From Orientallactaga sibirica (Eukaryota; Chordata; Mammalia; Rodentia; Dipodidae): DNA of 64,000 nt. The DNA lies in contig JAEOAD010001230.1 of the NCBI GenBank assembly GCA_036365145.1, forward strand, positions 1 to 64,000, written 5' to 3'. This document shows, in pieces, positions 1 to 11,581 of the stretch. The notes under the pieces are model-generated. The model ran no database searches, had not been told where the DNA came from, and saw nothing but the letters and a program-made list of their open reading frames with translations. Position 1 is the stretch's first letter; every line of letters starts with the position of its first letter. The translations under genes were made by a program, and so were the position numbers.

Positions 1-2331
1 CGTAATTCATTTCATTTATTGTATATTTCAGTTTTTCTTTCTTTCTTTCTCTTTGCTTGCTTGCTTCAGTCTTTGCTGTCTGTCCTGCTTCCTTCCTTTC
101 TTTTTCCTTTTTTTTTTCTTTTCTTCCTTCCTTCCTTCCTTCCTTCCTTCTTTTTCTTTTTGTTATTTTGGCTTTGCGATGTTTTGCAAGTGTGACTGAA
201 TGAAGAAATGATATACAGGCGATTTTTCCATACCTTGCCCTTGTGGTCCATCACCACACCTGCATGCACCGTGTTGTCAGGAAGGTTCTCAAGCGCCTCC
301 TTCTGGCGACCAGTGCCTCAAGGTCCACTTTCCAAGTCTGAGGTTCTCGATTCCTTCTGCCCACTCTTCAGCTCATAAGGTTTATAAGGAATTAAAAGGA
401 GTTTCTGGGCTGGAGAGAATACTTAGGGTTAAGGCGCCTGACTTCTAACCCTAAGAACACTGGTTCGAATCCTGAGTGGGATTTCAGTCTGCAGGTCCCA
501 CGTTTAGTCAGATGCAAAGTTACGCAAGGGTGCAATGCCGCACATGGACACAAGGGGGCGCGCACATCTTGATTTCGTGCACAGCAGCTGAGACACTGCC
601 TGCCCGCCCATCTCTGACACTCCACCAGGTCGGCTGGGTTACCAGAAGTGTGAGCCTCAGGCAGAAAGGGCGTCAAAACTCCTACTGAATATCTTCAAAC
701 CTCTGTCAGTTCTGGAGGTCCCAGACAGATGTGAGCAGATGACTCAGGTGCTTGTCGGGAGCCCCATTTTTCTCCCACGCAGAGAGTCCCTGGAACACCC
801 AGGCCTTCTCCTGGCCCGCCTGCTCCAGATTTCTAACCTCGGGTGAACGCGCCGCGGTCACCCGAGGTTAGAGAATCTGCTCGCTCCAAAAAAACGCTCC
901 AAATGGCCGCCTGAGTTTGACTGCTGAGCCAGGGACAGGTGGTGAGCGGAAGGGTCTTTTGGAAATGCAGCGATATCTTACATTTCATGCCATCACACTT
1001 AGTTACGAGCCTACCGGAAGGGGATGTCTGAAAATGAACAAACAGGTCACAGAGGGTGTGTTTTCCAGGAATGGCCCAGCCTAACTAAGGAGATCGTGGG
1101 AGGGCTGACGGAAAGGGCCTCGAGGGGTTAGAAGCCGGCCGCTAGAGACCAAGGCCCTGCTGGAAATAGTAAGGTAGAGAGATTTAAGAATCTTCCGGGG
1201 GCTCTGAGTCCAATTACTTGGACCACTGTCTCGCCTGTCATTGTCGTTGATGACGAGAGGGACTCAGGTTTTCTGAAGTGAGCTCGGGTGTCGGTGCAGG
1301 ATCCTGGAAGGAGAGTGAGAACTCCGTGAGGTGCGAGGAACAGTGTTCTTTTACTGCCTGCTCACCCAGAATATATACACATATGAATATATATTTAAAT
1401 TATATATAAACTTATATGTAAATATATGAGTTCATATATGACTATACATGGAAATTTATACATATATTAGATATATAAATATATATTATATATTTACATA
1501 TATGACATGTATAAAATATAATTACATGTATTATAGATTTTCATACGTTATTTATAATACATAATACATACATATGCTAACATATATAATTATATGGGAA
1601 TGTATATAAATTTTTATATATATCTCAATAGGATTAGGTTTAAGGCCATATGTAAATGTGTATCCATCAACACAGAAACATATACACACACGCAAACATA
1701 CACACACACGCAAACACACACACACACAGATATATATATACATAAATAAATATATACATACATAATTTTTGGAGGGTGTACAGGGTAGCAGTGGCTGTAG
1801 CCCGGCTAACACAGAATTCACTGTGGCATCTCTGTCTGGCCTTGAACTCCCAGCCAAACCCTTGTAACATGTTCTTATTCACAATTGGTTTCCTGGAAAG
1901 TTAGAATAACTTCTAAGAAGTGTCAATCTCAGAATTAAATCCTTCTAATGTCCTAACATACATAGTAAGTGCCAGCGAGCATTCTCTGATCTCAGTTTAA
2001 GGGAGGCTTCTGTGATATCGACTTTTCATGTGATGACACCAGGTGACTCTGGCCTTGTGTCTGTGTTATTTTCTTTCCCAGGTGATCTGCTGGAAAGTTT
2101 CTGAAACCAGCACTGAATTTTTCTCTATCATGACAAAGGCCTGCCTAGCCATCTGTGTGTCTCCTGCAAAGATAGAGCACATAGGGTTTTTTGTAATTTT
2201 CAAAGATTATCGAGTCGTCTCCTTAGCAGGACCTAATAGACGTTTGCCAAATGGGTTGTGTGCCATCGCTTCGCTTACAACTATTCCTGGCATTTAGGCT
2301 ATGTAAAGTCAAAGCTTCAGTCTGTTTCGAT
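1..2331 (+). repeat. Short monomer 1
   Basis: Short-type monomer. Components: pyrimidine tract about 35-165; truncated tRNA-SINE about 407-618; CTCF-like motif 547-565 (five-G form); hairpin 827-878, with one base missing from its left arm; AT-rich block about 1370-1640; short (CA)n(TA)n about 1682-1741; decayed B1 fragment about 1786-1862; second exon-like block (minus) in the region about 2010-2180. The next landmark reads 'tcagaattc' instead of 'tcgtaattc'. Confidence 0.9.
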
Positions 2332-3017
2332 CAGAATTCATTTCATTTATTGTATATTTTAGTGTTTCTTTCTTTTCTTTCTTTGCTTTGCTTGCTTGCT
2401 TCAGTCTTTGCTGTCTGTCCTCCTTTCTTCCCTTTCCTTTCTTTTTTCTTTCTTTTCCTTCCTTTTCCTTATTTTCTTTTTGTTATTTTGGCTTTGCGAT
2501 GTTTTGCAAGTGTGACTGAATGAAGAAATGATATACAGGCGATTTTTCCATACCTTGCCCTTGTTGTGGTCCATCACCACACCTGCATCCACCGTGTTGT
2601 CAGGAAGGTTCTCAGGCGCCTCCTTCTGGCGACTAAAGTGCCTCAAGGTCCACTTTCCAAGTCTGAGGTTCTCGATTCCTTCTGCCCACTCTTTTCAGCT
2701 CATAAGGTTTATAAGGAATTAAAAGGAGTTTCTGGGCTGGAGAGAATACTTAGGGGTTAAGGCGCCCGACTTCTAACCCTAAGAACACTGGTTCGAATCC
2801 TGAGTGGGATTTCAGTCTGCAGGTCCCACGTTTAGACAGATGCAAAGTTACGCAAGGGTGCAATGCCGCACATGGACACAAGGGGGCGCGCACATCTTGA
2901 TTTCGTGCACAGCAGCTGAGACACTGCCTGCTCGCCCATCTCTACACTCCACCAGGTCTGCTGGGTTTCCAGAAGTGTGAGCCTCTGGCAGAAAGGGCGC
3001 TCAAAACTCCTACTGAA
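2332..3017 (+). repeat. Short monomer 2, truncated by inversion junction
   Basis: Left part of a short-type monomer: pyrimidine tract, first exon-like block, truncated SINE about 2734-2944 with a CTCF-like motif at 2875-2893. At 3015-3017 ('gaa') forward sequence stops and the reverse complement of a long-type unit begins. The SINE end reads 'catctctacactcc', a two-base loss shared with the fragment ending at 7724, which links the two junctions to one event. Confidence 0.88.
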
Positions 3018-3761
3018 ACCCGAGCTCACTTCAGAAAACCTGAGTCCCTCTCGTCATCAACGACAATCACAGGCGAGACAGTGGTGCAAGTAATTGGATT
3101 CAGAGCCTCGGGAAGATTTTTAAATCTCTCTACCTTACTATTTCCAGCAGGGTTTTGGTCTCTAGCGGCCGGCTTCTAACCCCTCGAGGCCCTTTCCCGT
3201 CAGCCCTCCACGATCTCCTTACTTAGGCTGGGCTATTCCTAGGAAAACACACCCTCTGTGACCTGTTTGTTCATTTTTCAGACATCCCCTTCCGGTAGGC
3301 TCAGAATTCAAGAGTGATGGCATGAAATGTAAGATATCGCTCCATTTCCAAAATGACCCTTCCACCACCGCCTGTCCCCTTGCTCAGCAGTCCAAACCCA
3401 GGCTGCCATTTGGTGCGTTTTTTTGGAACGAGCAGATTCTCTAACCTCGGGTGACGTTCACCTGAGGTTAGAGAATCTGGAGCCGGATGGGCCAGGAGAA
3501 GGCCTGGGTGTTCTAGGGACTCTCTGCGTGGGAGAAAACGGGGCTCCTGACAAGCACCTGAGTCACCTGCTCACATCTGTCTGGGACTTCCAGAACTGAG
3601 AGAGGATTTGAGATATTCGGTAGGAGTTTTGAGCATCCTTTCTGCTGAGGCTCATACTTCTGGTAACTCAGCAGACATGGTGGAGTGTCCCAAGTCCCCA
3701 AATTAAAAAGAATGGGGCATCTTAAACCCATACGCACCTACAGAAAATGTATTTTTTTTAA

Positions 3762-4075
3762 CTTTTTATTTTATCTTATTTTTTTTGGAGAGAGACACTG
3801 AGAGAGACAGGGAGACAGACACACACACACACACAGAGGGAGAGGGAGAGGGAGGGAGGGAGGACAGAGATAGGCGGGGAGCAATGTCTCAGCTGCTGAG
3901 AACGAAATCCATATGTGTGCGCGCCCCTTGTGGCAAAGTGCAGCATTGCGTCCTGGGTCACTTTGCATCTGATTAAACGTGGGACCTGAGATTGGAACAG
4001 CTGGAGATTGGAACCAATGTTCTGAGGGTTAGGGAGGTAGACGCCTTAATTAACCCTAAGCCATCTCTCCAGTCC
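3762..4075 (-). mobile_element. Full-length tRNA-derived SINE in inverted segment 1
   Basis: Reverse complement of the full-length SINE of the hybrid monomers, with tail, (CA)n, GA-rich body and head all present. A few extra bases lie in the head ('ccttaattaaccctaagcc'). Confidence 0.87.
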
Positions 4076-5120
4076 AGAAGTTCCTTTCCCTCATAAGCCT
4101 TATGAGCTGAAGAGCGGGCAGAAGGTATCGAGAACCTCAGACCTGGAAAGTGGACCTTGTGGCATGGAATCTCCACAAGGAGGTGTTTGAGAACCTTCCT
4201 GACAAAACAGTGGATGCACTTGTGATGATGGACCACAACAAGGGCAAGGTATGGAAAATGGCTAATATGTATTTCTTCATTCAGTCACACTTGCCAAACA
4301 TTGCAAAGCCTAAATAACCAAAAAAGAAAAAAGAAAGAAAGGAAGGAAGGAAGGAAGGAAGGAAGGAAGGAAGAAAAGAAAGGAAGGACGACAGAAAGCA
4401 AAGACGCAAGCAAGCAAGCAACAGTGAAAGAAAGAAATACTAAACTATAAAATGAATCAAATAAATTACGATGTGTAAACAGACTGAAGCCTTGACTTTA
4501 CATAGCCTAAATGCCGGAATAGTTGTAAGCTGAGCGATTACATACAACACGTTTGGCAAACGTCTATTAGGTCCCGCTAAGGAGAGGACTCGATAATCTT
4601 TGAAAATGACAGAAAAACCCTATGTGCTCTATCTCTGCAGGAGACACACACATGGTTATGCAGGCCTTTGTCATGATAGAGAAAAATTCACAGTTGGTTT
4701 CAGAAACTTTCCAGAAGATCTCCTGGGAAAGAAAATTCCACAGACACAAGGCCAGAGTCACCTGGTGTCATCACGTGAAAAGACGACATCATAGAAGCCT
4801 CCCCTTCAACTGAGATCCAGAGAATGCTCGCTAGCACTAAGTATGTATGTTAGGATATGAGAAGCATTTAATTTGAGATTGATACTTCTTAGAAGTTTTT
4901 CTCACTTTTCCTGGAAACCAATGGTGAATAAGACATGTTAGAAGAGTCTTGGCTGTGAGTTCAAGGCCAGGCTGAGAGACGCCACAGTGAATTGTGTGTC
5001 ATCTGGGGCTACAGCCGGGTCCCTACGTCTGCACCCTCCAAAAAATTGTATATATGTTTGTGTATGTATGTATTTATGGATATATATTTACATATGGCCT
5101 TAAACCTAATCCTATTATGA

Positions 5121-5160
<40 letters not shown>

Positions 5161-5580
5161 ATATATATATTTATATATTTACATATAATTATATATAGCT
5201 GTATATGTATATATTATGTAGTATAAATAACGTATAATAATCTATCATACATGTAATTATGTTTTATACATGTCATATAAGTAAAATATATCACATATAT
5301 TTTTGTATATTTGATATATGTATAAATTTTCATGTATATTCATATATGAACTCACATATTTACATATATGTTTATATATAAATTTGAATATATATTCATA
5401 TATATTCTGAGTAATGTATAATACATAAAATGAATTCATAGTATACATAACATATATATATATGTGTGTGTGTGTGTGTGTTGTGTGTGTGTGTATACAT
5501 ATGATCTATCATCCTCTAAACACCTCCTACTTTTGGCTGCATGACAATGTACTTAGCGTAGATGTTACATTTATTTATTT

Positions 5581-5742
5581 GGTTTGGGGGTTTTTCATTT
5601 TCCTGGTAGGAGTGGCTCTAGCCCAGGCTGAGGTTGAATTCTCTGTCGTCTCAGGGTGGCCTCGAACTCACAGCCAGCCCTCCTCACTCTCTGCCTCCCA
5701 CCTAGTGCTGCTGGCCACATTCCTAGGCCAGCGCCACACATA
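5581..5742 (-). mobile_element. B1-related SINE, decayed, in inverted segment 1
   Basis: Reverse-complement B1 features ('ggctctagcccaggctgagg', 'cagggtggcctcgaactcac', 'gcctcccacctagtgctgc'), but the 3' part is altered to 'ggccacattcctaggcc'. Counterpart of 38680-38845. Confidence 0.78.
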
Positions 5743-5809
5743 GATATATATTATCATTATTATTACTTCATTTTATTATTTTATTATTTATAGGAGATAT
5801 AGAAGGGTT

Positions 5810-5842
<33 letters not shown>

Positions 5843-5844
<2 letters not shown>

Positions 5845-5912
5845 GTGACTTCCAGGTCAGCCTGTGCTACAGTGAGACCCTACCTCTCAAAACCAAAAAA
5901 TAAATAAATAAA
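5843..5912 (+). mobile_element. B1 3'-end fragment
   Basis: 'cttccaggtcagcctgtgc', 'acagtgagaccctacctc' and an A-rich tail are the right end of a B1. It lies between a (GA)n tract and the tRNA-SINE. Counterparts: 10552-10623 (plus), 38515-38578 and 47858-47923 (minus). Confidence 0.75.
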
Positions 5913-5930
5913 ATATAGATGGGCTGGAGC

Positions 5931-6128
5931 GAAGGCTTAGTGGTTAAGGCATTTGCTCATAAGCCAAAAGAACCAGGTTCGATTCCCCACGCCCCACCTT
6001 AGCCGGATGCACATGGTGGAGCATGCATCTGGAGTTCATTTGTATTGCCTGAAGGCCCTGGGGCGCCCATTTCTCTCCCCTCTCCATCTTCTTCTGTCTC
6101 TCAGAAATCAATCAATGAATCAATCAAT
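5931..6128 (+). mobile_element. tRNA-derived SINE, second family, in inverted segment 1
   Basis: Head 'gggctggagcgaaggcttag', B box 'ggttcgattcc', CT-rich part and 'atcaatcaatgaatcaat' tail, all present. Counterpart of 38291-38501. Confidence 0.85.
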
Positions 6129-6550
6129 CATTCAGTAGAATCAACAAGTGATTCAGAAACACATTTGGCCAAGGTCTATTAGGTTGCTAAGTAATGGACT
6201 CGATATTCTTTGAAAATTAGAGAAAACCTCTATGAGCTCTATCTCTGCAGGAGAGACCCAGAATGTTATGCAAGGCCTTTGTCATGATCAAGAAAACTCA
6301 GAGTTGGTTTCAGAAGCTTTCCAAGTGAGAGAAAAGTGGGCCGGATGGTAGAGCAAACCGCAACAGTGGCTCTCCTATAAAAATCCCAGGCCTTCTGTGG
6401 CCAGAAACCGATTTGAAAATGCAGACAACGGCTGGGATGCATGTTGCAATTTTCTTTGTTTTTTTTTCCTTACACAGAGGCAACGAGATGCGAGGACAAA
6501 TTCGACAAAATTCATGAAAAGATACCTGAACCCCTATAAAAGAGAGGAAG

Positions 6551-6660
6551 GAAGAAGTGGTGGAAGCGCATGCCTTTAATCCCAGCACTTGGGAGGCAGA
6601 AGTAGGAGGATTTCCACTAAAGTTCGAGGCCACCCTGAGACAGAGAAAGAAAGACAAGGT
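6551..6660 (+). mobile_element. B1 SINE, partial
   Basis: Left part of the same B1 ('agcgcatgcctttaatccc', 'ggaggcagaagtaggagg', 'cgaggccaccctgagac'), with small changes in the head and with the 3' half of the body replaced by unrelated A/G-rich sequence. It marks a deletion specific to inverted segment 1. Confidence 0.85.
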
Positions 6661-6864
6661 AAGTCATACAAGAGTGAGAAATGAAGGAATTTTCAAAAAA
6701 AAAAAAAAAGAGAGAGAGAGCTGAAGAGCGTACCAGCTGAAAGAGCACCAGATTTGTACAGAGATCTTGAGGAGAAGATTTTCTGTAGGCTGATTGAGGG
6801 CAGACTTTGGAAACCTATACACTGGTGAGATGGGGAGAAAAACAAAATGTCCGAGGAGCAGGTT

Positions 6865-7724
6865 CTATACATGGAAATTTATAAATATTAGTGCTGGTTT
6901 TTGTAATTTTCAAAGATTATCGAGTCGTCTCCTTAGCAGGACCTAATAGACGTTTGCCAAATGGGTTGTGTGCCATCGCTTCGCTTACAACTATTCCAGG
7001 CATTTAGGCTATGTAAAGTCAAAGCTTCAGTCTGTTTCGATCGTAATTCATTTCATTTATTGTATATTACTGTTTTTCTTTCTTTTTTTCTCTTTTGCTT
7101 GCTTGCTTCAGTCTTTTTGACTGTCTGCCCTGTTTCCTCCCTTTCCTTTTTCTTTTTTTTCTTTTCTTTTTTCCCTTCCTTCCTTCCTTCCTTCATTTTC
7201 TTTTTGTTATTTTTATTTTTTTTTAAAAATTTTGCAAGTGTGACTGAATGAAGAAATGACATACAGGCGATTTTTCCATACCTTGCCTTGTTGTGGTCCA
7301 TCACCACACCTGCATCCACCGTGTTGTCAGGAAGGTTCTCAGGCGCCTCCTTCTGGCGACTCCGTGCCTCAAGGTCCACTTTCCAAGTCTGATTCTCGAT
7401 TCCTTCTGCCCACTCTTTGCAGCTCATAAGGTTTATAAGGAATTAAAAAGGAGTTTCTGGGCTGAGAGAATACTTGGGGGTTAAGGCGCCTGACTTCTAA
7501 CCCTAAGAACACTGGTTCGAATCCTGAGTGGGATTTCAGTCTGCAGGTCCCACGTTTTGACAGATGCAAAGTTATGCAAGGGTGCAATGCCGCACATGGA
7601 CACAAGGGGCGCGCACATCTTCTGGGTGTGCACAGCAGCTGAGACACTGCCTGCTCGCCCATCTCTACACTCCACCAGGTCTGCTCACTCAGAAGTGTGA
7701 GCCAGGCAGAATCCTGCTACTGAA
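6865..7724 (+). repeat. Forward short-monomer fragment between two inverted segments
   Basis: Begins with about 25 bp of the AT-rich block ('ctatacatggaaattt'), then jumps directly to 'gtttttgtaattttcaaag', skipping roughly 0.7 kb that normally lies between. It then runs through the landmark near 7042, block A, and a truncated SINE about 7459-7665 (CTCF-like motif 7599-7616, four-G form) to the inversion junction at 7722-7724. The stretch after 7670 has several small deletions compared with other monomers. Confidence 0.87.
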
Positions 7725-8466
7725 ACCTGAGCTCACTTCAGAAAACCTGAGTCCCTCTCGTCATCAACGACAATCACAGGCGAGACAGTGGTGCAAGTAA
7801 TTGACTCAGAGCCCCGGGAAGATTTTTAAATCTCTACCTTAGTATTTCCAGCAGGGTTTTGGTCTCTAGCGGCCGGCTTCTAACCCCTCGAGGCCCTTTC
7901 CCGTCAGCCTCCACGATCTCCCTTAGTTAGGCTGGGCTATTCCTAGGAAAACACACCCTCTGTGACCTGTTTGTTCATTTTTCAGACATCCCCTTCCGGT
8001 AGGCTCGTAACTAAGAGTGATGGCATGAAATGTAAGATATCGCTCCATTTCCAAAATGACCATTCCGCTCACCGCCTGTCCCCTTGCTCAGCAGTCCAAA
8101 CCCAGGATGCCATTTGGTGCGTTTTTTGAACGAGCAGATTCTCTAACCTCGTGGTGACGTTCACCTGAGGTTAGAGAATCTGGAGCCGGATGGGCCAGGA
8201 GAAGGCCCAAGGGTGTTCTAGGGACTCTCTGCGTGGGAGAAAAACGGGGCTCCTGACAAGCACCTGAGTCACCTGCTCACATCTGTCTGGGACTTCCAGA
8301 ACTGAGAGAGGATTTGAGATATTCGGTAGGAGTTTTGAGCATCCTTTCTGCTGAGGCTCATACTTCTGGTAACTCAGCAGACATGGTGGAGTGTCCCAAG
8401 TCCCCAAATTAAAAGAATGGGGGCATCTTAAACATATACGCACTACAGAAAAATGTATTTTTTAAC

Positions 8467-8768
8467 TTTTTATTTTATCTTATTTTTTTGGAGAGAGACA
8501 CTGAGAGAGACAGGGAGACAGACACACACACACACACAGAGGGAGAGGGAGGAGAGGAGGATGACAGAGATAGCGGGGAGCAATGTCTCAGCTGCTGAGA
8601 ACGAAATCCATATGTGCGGCCCTTGTGGCAAAGTGCAGCATTGCGTCCTTGGGTCACTTTGCATCTGATTAAACGTGGGACCTGGAGATTGGAACAGCTG
8701 GAGATTGGAACCAATGTTCTGAGGGTTAGGAGGCAGGCGCCTTAACCCCTAAGCCATCTCTCCAGTCC
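8467..8768 (-). mobile_element. Full-length tRNA-derived SINE in inverted segment 2
   Basis: Same as 3762-4075. The CTCF-like part is damaged ('gtgcggcccttgtgg'). Confidence 0.87.
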
Positions 8769-9817
8769 AGAAGTTCCTTTTCCCTCATAAGCCTTATGAG
8801 CTGAAGAGCGGGCAGAAGGAATCGAGAACCTCAGACCTGGAAAGTGGACCTTGCGGCATGGAATCTCCACAAGGAGGTGCTTGAGAACCTTCCTGACAAA
8901 ACAGTGGATGCACTTGTGATGATGGACCACAACAAGGGCAAGGTATGGAAAATGGCCAATATGTATTTCTTCATTCAGTCACACTTGCCAAACATTGCAA
9001 AGCCTAAATAACCAAAAAGAAAAAGAAAGAAAGGAATGAAGGAAGGAAGGAAGGAAGGAAGGAAGAAAAGAAAGGAAGGAAGAAAGAAAGGAAGGCAAAG
9101 ACAGACAAGCAAAGCAAGCAAGCAAGCAACAGTGAAAGAAAGAAATACTAAACTATAAAATGAATCAAATAAATTACGATCGAAACAGACTGAAGCTTTG
9201 ACTTTACATAGCCTAAATGCCGGGAATAGTTGTAAGCTGAGCGATTACATACAACACATTTGGCAAACGTCTATTAGGTCCCGCTAAGGAGAGGACTCTG
9301 ATAATCTTTGAAAATGACAGAAAAACCCTATGTGCTCTATCTCTGCAGGAGACACACACATGGTTATGCAGGCCTTTGTCATGATAGAGAAAATTCACAG
9401 TTGGTTTCAGAAACTTTCCCGAAGATCTCCTAAAGAAAATTCCCACAGACACAAGGCCAAGGTCACCTGGTGTCATCACGTGAAAAGACGACATCATAGA
9501 AGCCTCCTTCAACTGAGATCCAGAGAATGCTCGCTAGCACTAAGTATGTATGTTAGGATATGAGAAGCATTTAATTTGAGATTGATACTTCTTAGAAGCT
9601 TTTCTCACTTTTCCTGGAAACCAATGGTGAATAAGGACATGTTAGAAGAGTCTTGGCTGTGAGTTCAAGGCCAGGCTGAGAGACGCCACAGTGAATTGTG
9701 TGTCATCTGGGGCTACAGCCGGTCCCCACGTGCACCCTCCGAAAATTGTATATATGTTTGTGTATGTATGTATTTATGGATATATATTTACATATGGCCT
9801 TAAACCTAATCCTATTA

Positions 9818-9873
<56 letters not shown>

Positions 9874-10163
9874 TCATATATTTACATATAATTATATATA
9901 GCTGTATATGTATATATATATAGTATAAATAACGTATAATAATCTATCATACATGTAATTATGTTTTATACATGTCATATAAGTAAATATATATCACATA
10001 TATTTTTGTATATTTGATATATGTATGAATTTTCATGTATATTCATATATGAACTCACATATTTACATATATGTTTATATGTAAATTTGAATATATATTC
10101 ATATATATTCTGAGTAATGTATAATACATAAAATGAATTCATAGTATACATAACATATATATA

Positions 10164-10197
<34 letters not shown>

Positions 10198-10283
10198 CAT
10201 ACGTATCTATCATCCTCTAAACACCTCCTCCTACTTTTGGCTGCATGACAATGTACTTAGCGTAGATGTTACATTTATTTATT

Positions 10284-10451
10284 TGGCTTTAGGGGTTGTC
10301 TTCATTTTCCTGGTAGGAGTGGCTCTAGCCCAGGCTGAGGTTGAATTCTCTCTGTCGTCTCTCAGGGTGTCCTCGAACTCACAGCCACGATGCTCCTCAC
10401 TCTCTGCCTCCCACCTAGTGCTGCTGGGATGAAAGGCGCCAGCGCCACCAT
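10284..10451 (-). mobile_element. B1-related SINE, decayed, in inverted segment 2
   Basis: Same element as 5581-5742 in the second inverted segment, with the end better kept ('gtgctgctgggatgaaagg'). Confidence 0.78.
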
Positions 10452-10520
10452 AGATATATATTATCATTATTATTACTTCATTTTATTATTTTATTATTTA
10501 TAGGATATATAGAAGGTGTT

Positions 10521-10551
<31 letters not shown>

Positions 10552-10555
<4 letters not shown>

Positions 10556-10623
10556 GTGACTTCCAGGTCAGCCTGTGCTACAGTGAGACCCTACCTCTCA
10601 AAACCAAAAAATAAATAAATAAA
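10552..10623 (+). mobile_element. B1 3'-end fragment
   Basis: Same fragment as 5843-5912 in inverted segment 2, again preceded by (GA)n and followed by the tRNA-SINE. Confidence 0.75.
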
Positions 10624-10631
10624 ATATAGAT

Positions 10632-10840
10632 GGGCTGGAGCGAAGGCTTAGTGGTTAAGGCATTTTGATTTAAAAGCCAAAAGAACCAGGTTCGATTCCC
10701 CACGTCCCACCTTAGCCGGATGCACATGGTGGAGCATGCATCTGGAGTTCATTTGTATTGCCTGAAGGCCCTGGGGCGTCCATTCTCTCTCCCTCTCCGT
10801 CTTCTTCTGTCTCTCAGAAATCAATCAATGAATCAATCAA
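10632..10840 (+). mobile_element. tRNA-derived SINE, second family, in inverted segment 2
   Basis: Same element as 5931-6128. The segment after the A box reads 'cattttgatttaaaagcc' instead of 'catttgctcataagcc', a local change private to this copy. Confidence 0.85.
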
Positions 10841-11264
10841 TCATTCAGTAGAATCAACAAGTGATTCCGAAACACATTTGGCCAAGGTCTATTAGGTCCT
10901 GCTAAGTAATGGACTCGATATTCTTTGAAAATTAGAGAAAAACCCTATGAGCTCTATCTCTGCAGGAGAGACCCAGAATGTTATGCAAGCCTTTGTCATG
11001 ATCAAGAAAACTCAGAGTTGGTTTCAGAAGCTTTCCAAGTGAGAGCAAAGTGGGCCGGATGGTAGAGCAACCGCAACAGTGGCTCTCCTATAAACATCCC
11101 ACGGCCTTCTGTGGCATAGAAACCGATTTGCAAATGCAGACTGCGGCTGACTGCGTGTTTTGCTTTTCTTTGTTTTTTTTTCCTTACACAGAGGCAACGA
11201 GATGCGAGGACAAATTCGACAAAATTCATGAAAAGATACCTGAACCCCTATAAAAAGAGAGGAA

Positions 11265-11418
11265 GCTGGGCGTGGTGGCGCATGCCTTTAATCCCAGCAC
11301 TTGGGAGGCAGAAGTAGGAGGATTTCCACGAGTTCGAGGCCACCCTGAGACTACAGAGTGAATTCCAGGTCAGTCTGGGCTAGAGTGAGACCCTACCTCG
11401 AAAAACCAAAAAAAAAAA
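11265..11418 (+). mobile_element. B1 SINE (7SL-derived)
   Basis: Starts 'gctgggcgtggtggcgcatg', has 'aatcccagcacttgggaggc' and ends in an A-rich tail followed by (GA)n. This is the inverted-segment counterpart of the B1 at 37719-37870, in the orientation expected for the inversion. Confidence 0.93.
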
Positions 11419-11581
11419 GAGAGAGAGAGAGAGAGAGGAAGAGCGTGCCAGCTGAAAGAGCACCCCAGACACTGTACAGAGATCTTGAGGAGAAGAGCCG
11501 CACGGCTGATTGAGGGCAGACTTTGGAAACCTACACTGGTGAGATGGGGAGGAAAAACAAAATGTCCGAGGGAGCAGGGTT

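Larger units (their letters stand above)
3015..6867 (-). repeat. Inverted long-type segment 1
   Basis: Reverse complement of forward long-type DNA such as 37556-41385. It contains, in window order: GC-rich stretch with hairpin 3434-3478; full-length tRNA-SINE about 3762-4075; exon-like block A about 4080-4250; pyrimidine tract (purine on this strand) about 4320-4420; exon-like block B about 4630-4810; AT-rich block about 5040-5460 with CA/TG tract 5461-5495; decayed B1; second tRNA-SINE; nested copy of block B about 6143-6345; and a B1. It lacks the ~750 bp segment present at 36804-37555 in forward copies. Confidence 0.9.

Noticed and set aside
430..480. tRNA gene (B box 'ggttcgaatcc')
   Set aside because: The A-box region and the fold are not those of a tRNA. 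It is the head of a tRNA-derived SINE.
2770..2785. Telomere-like 'ctaaccctaag'
   Set aside because: Single occurrence per SINE, not a tandem TTAGGG tract.
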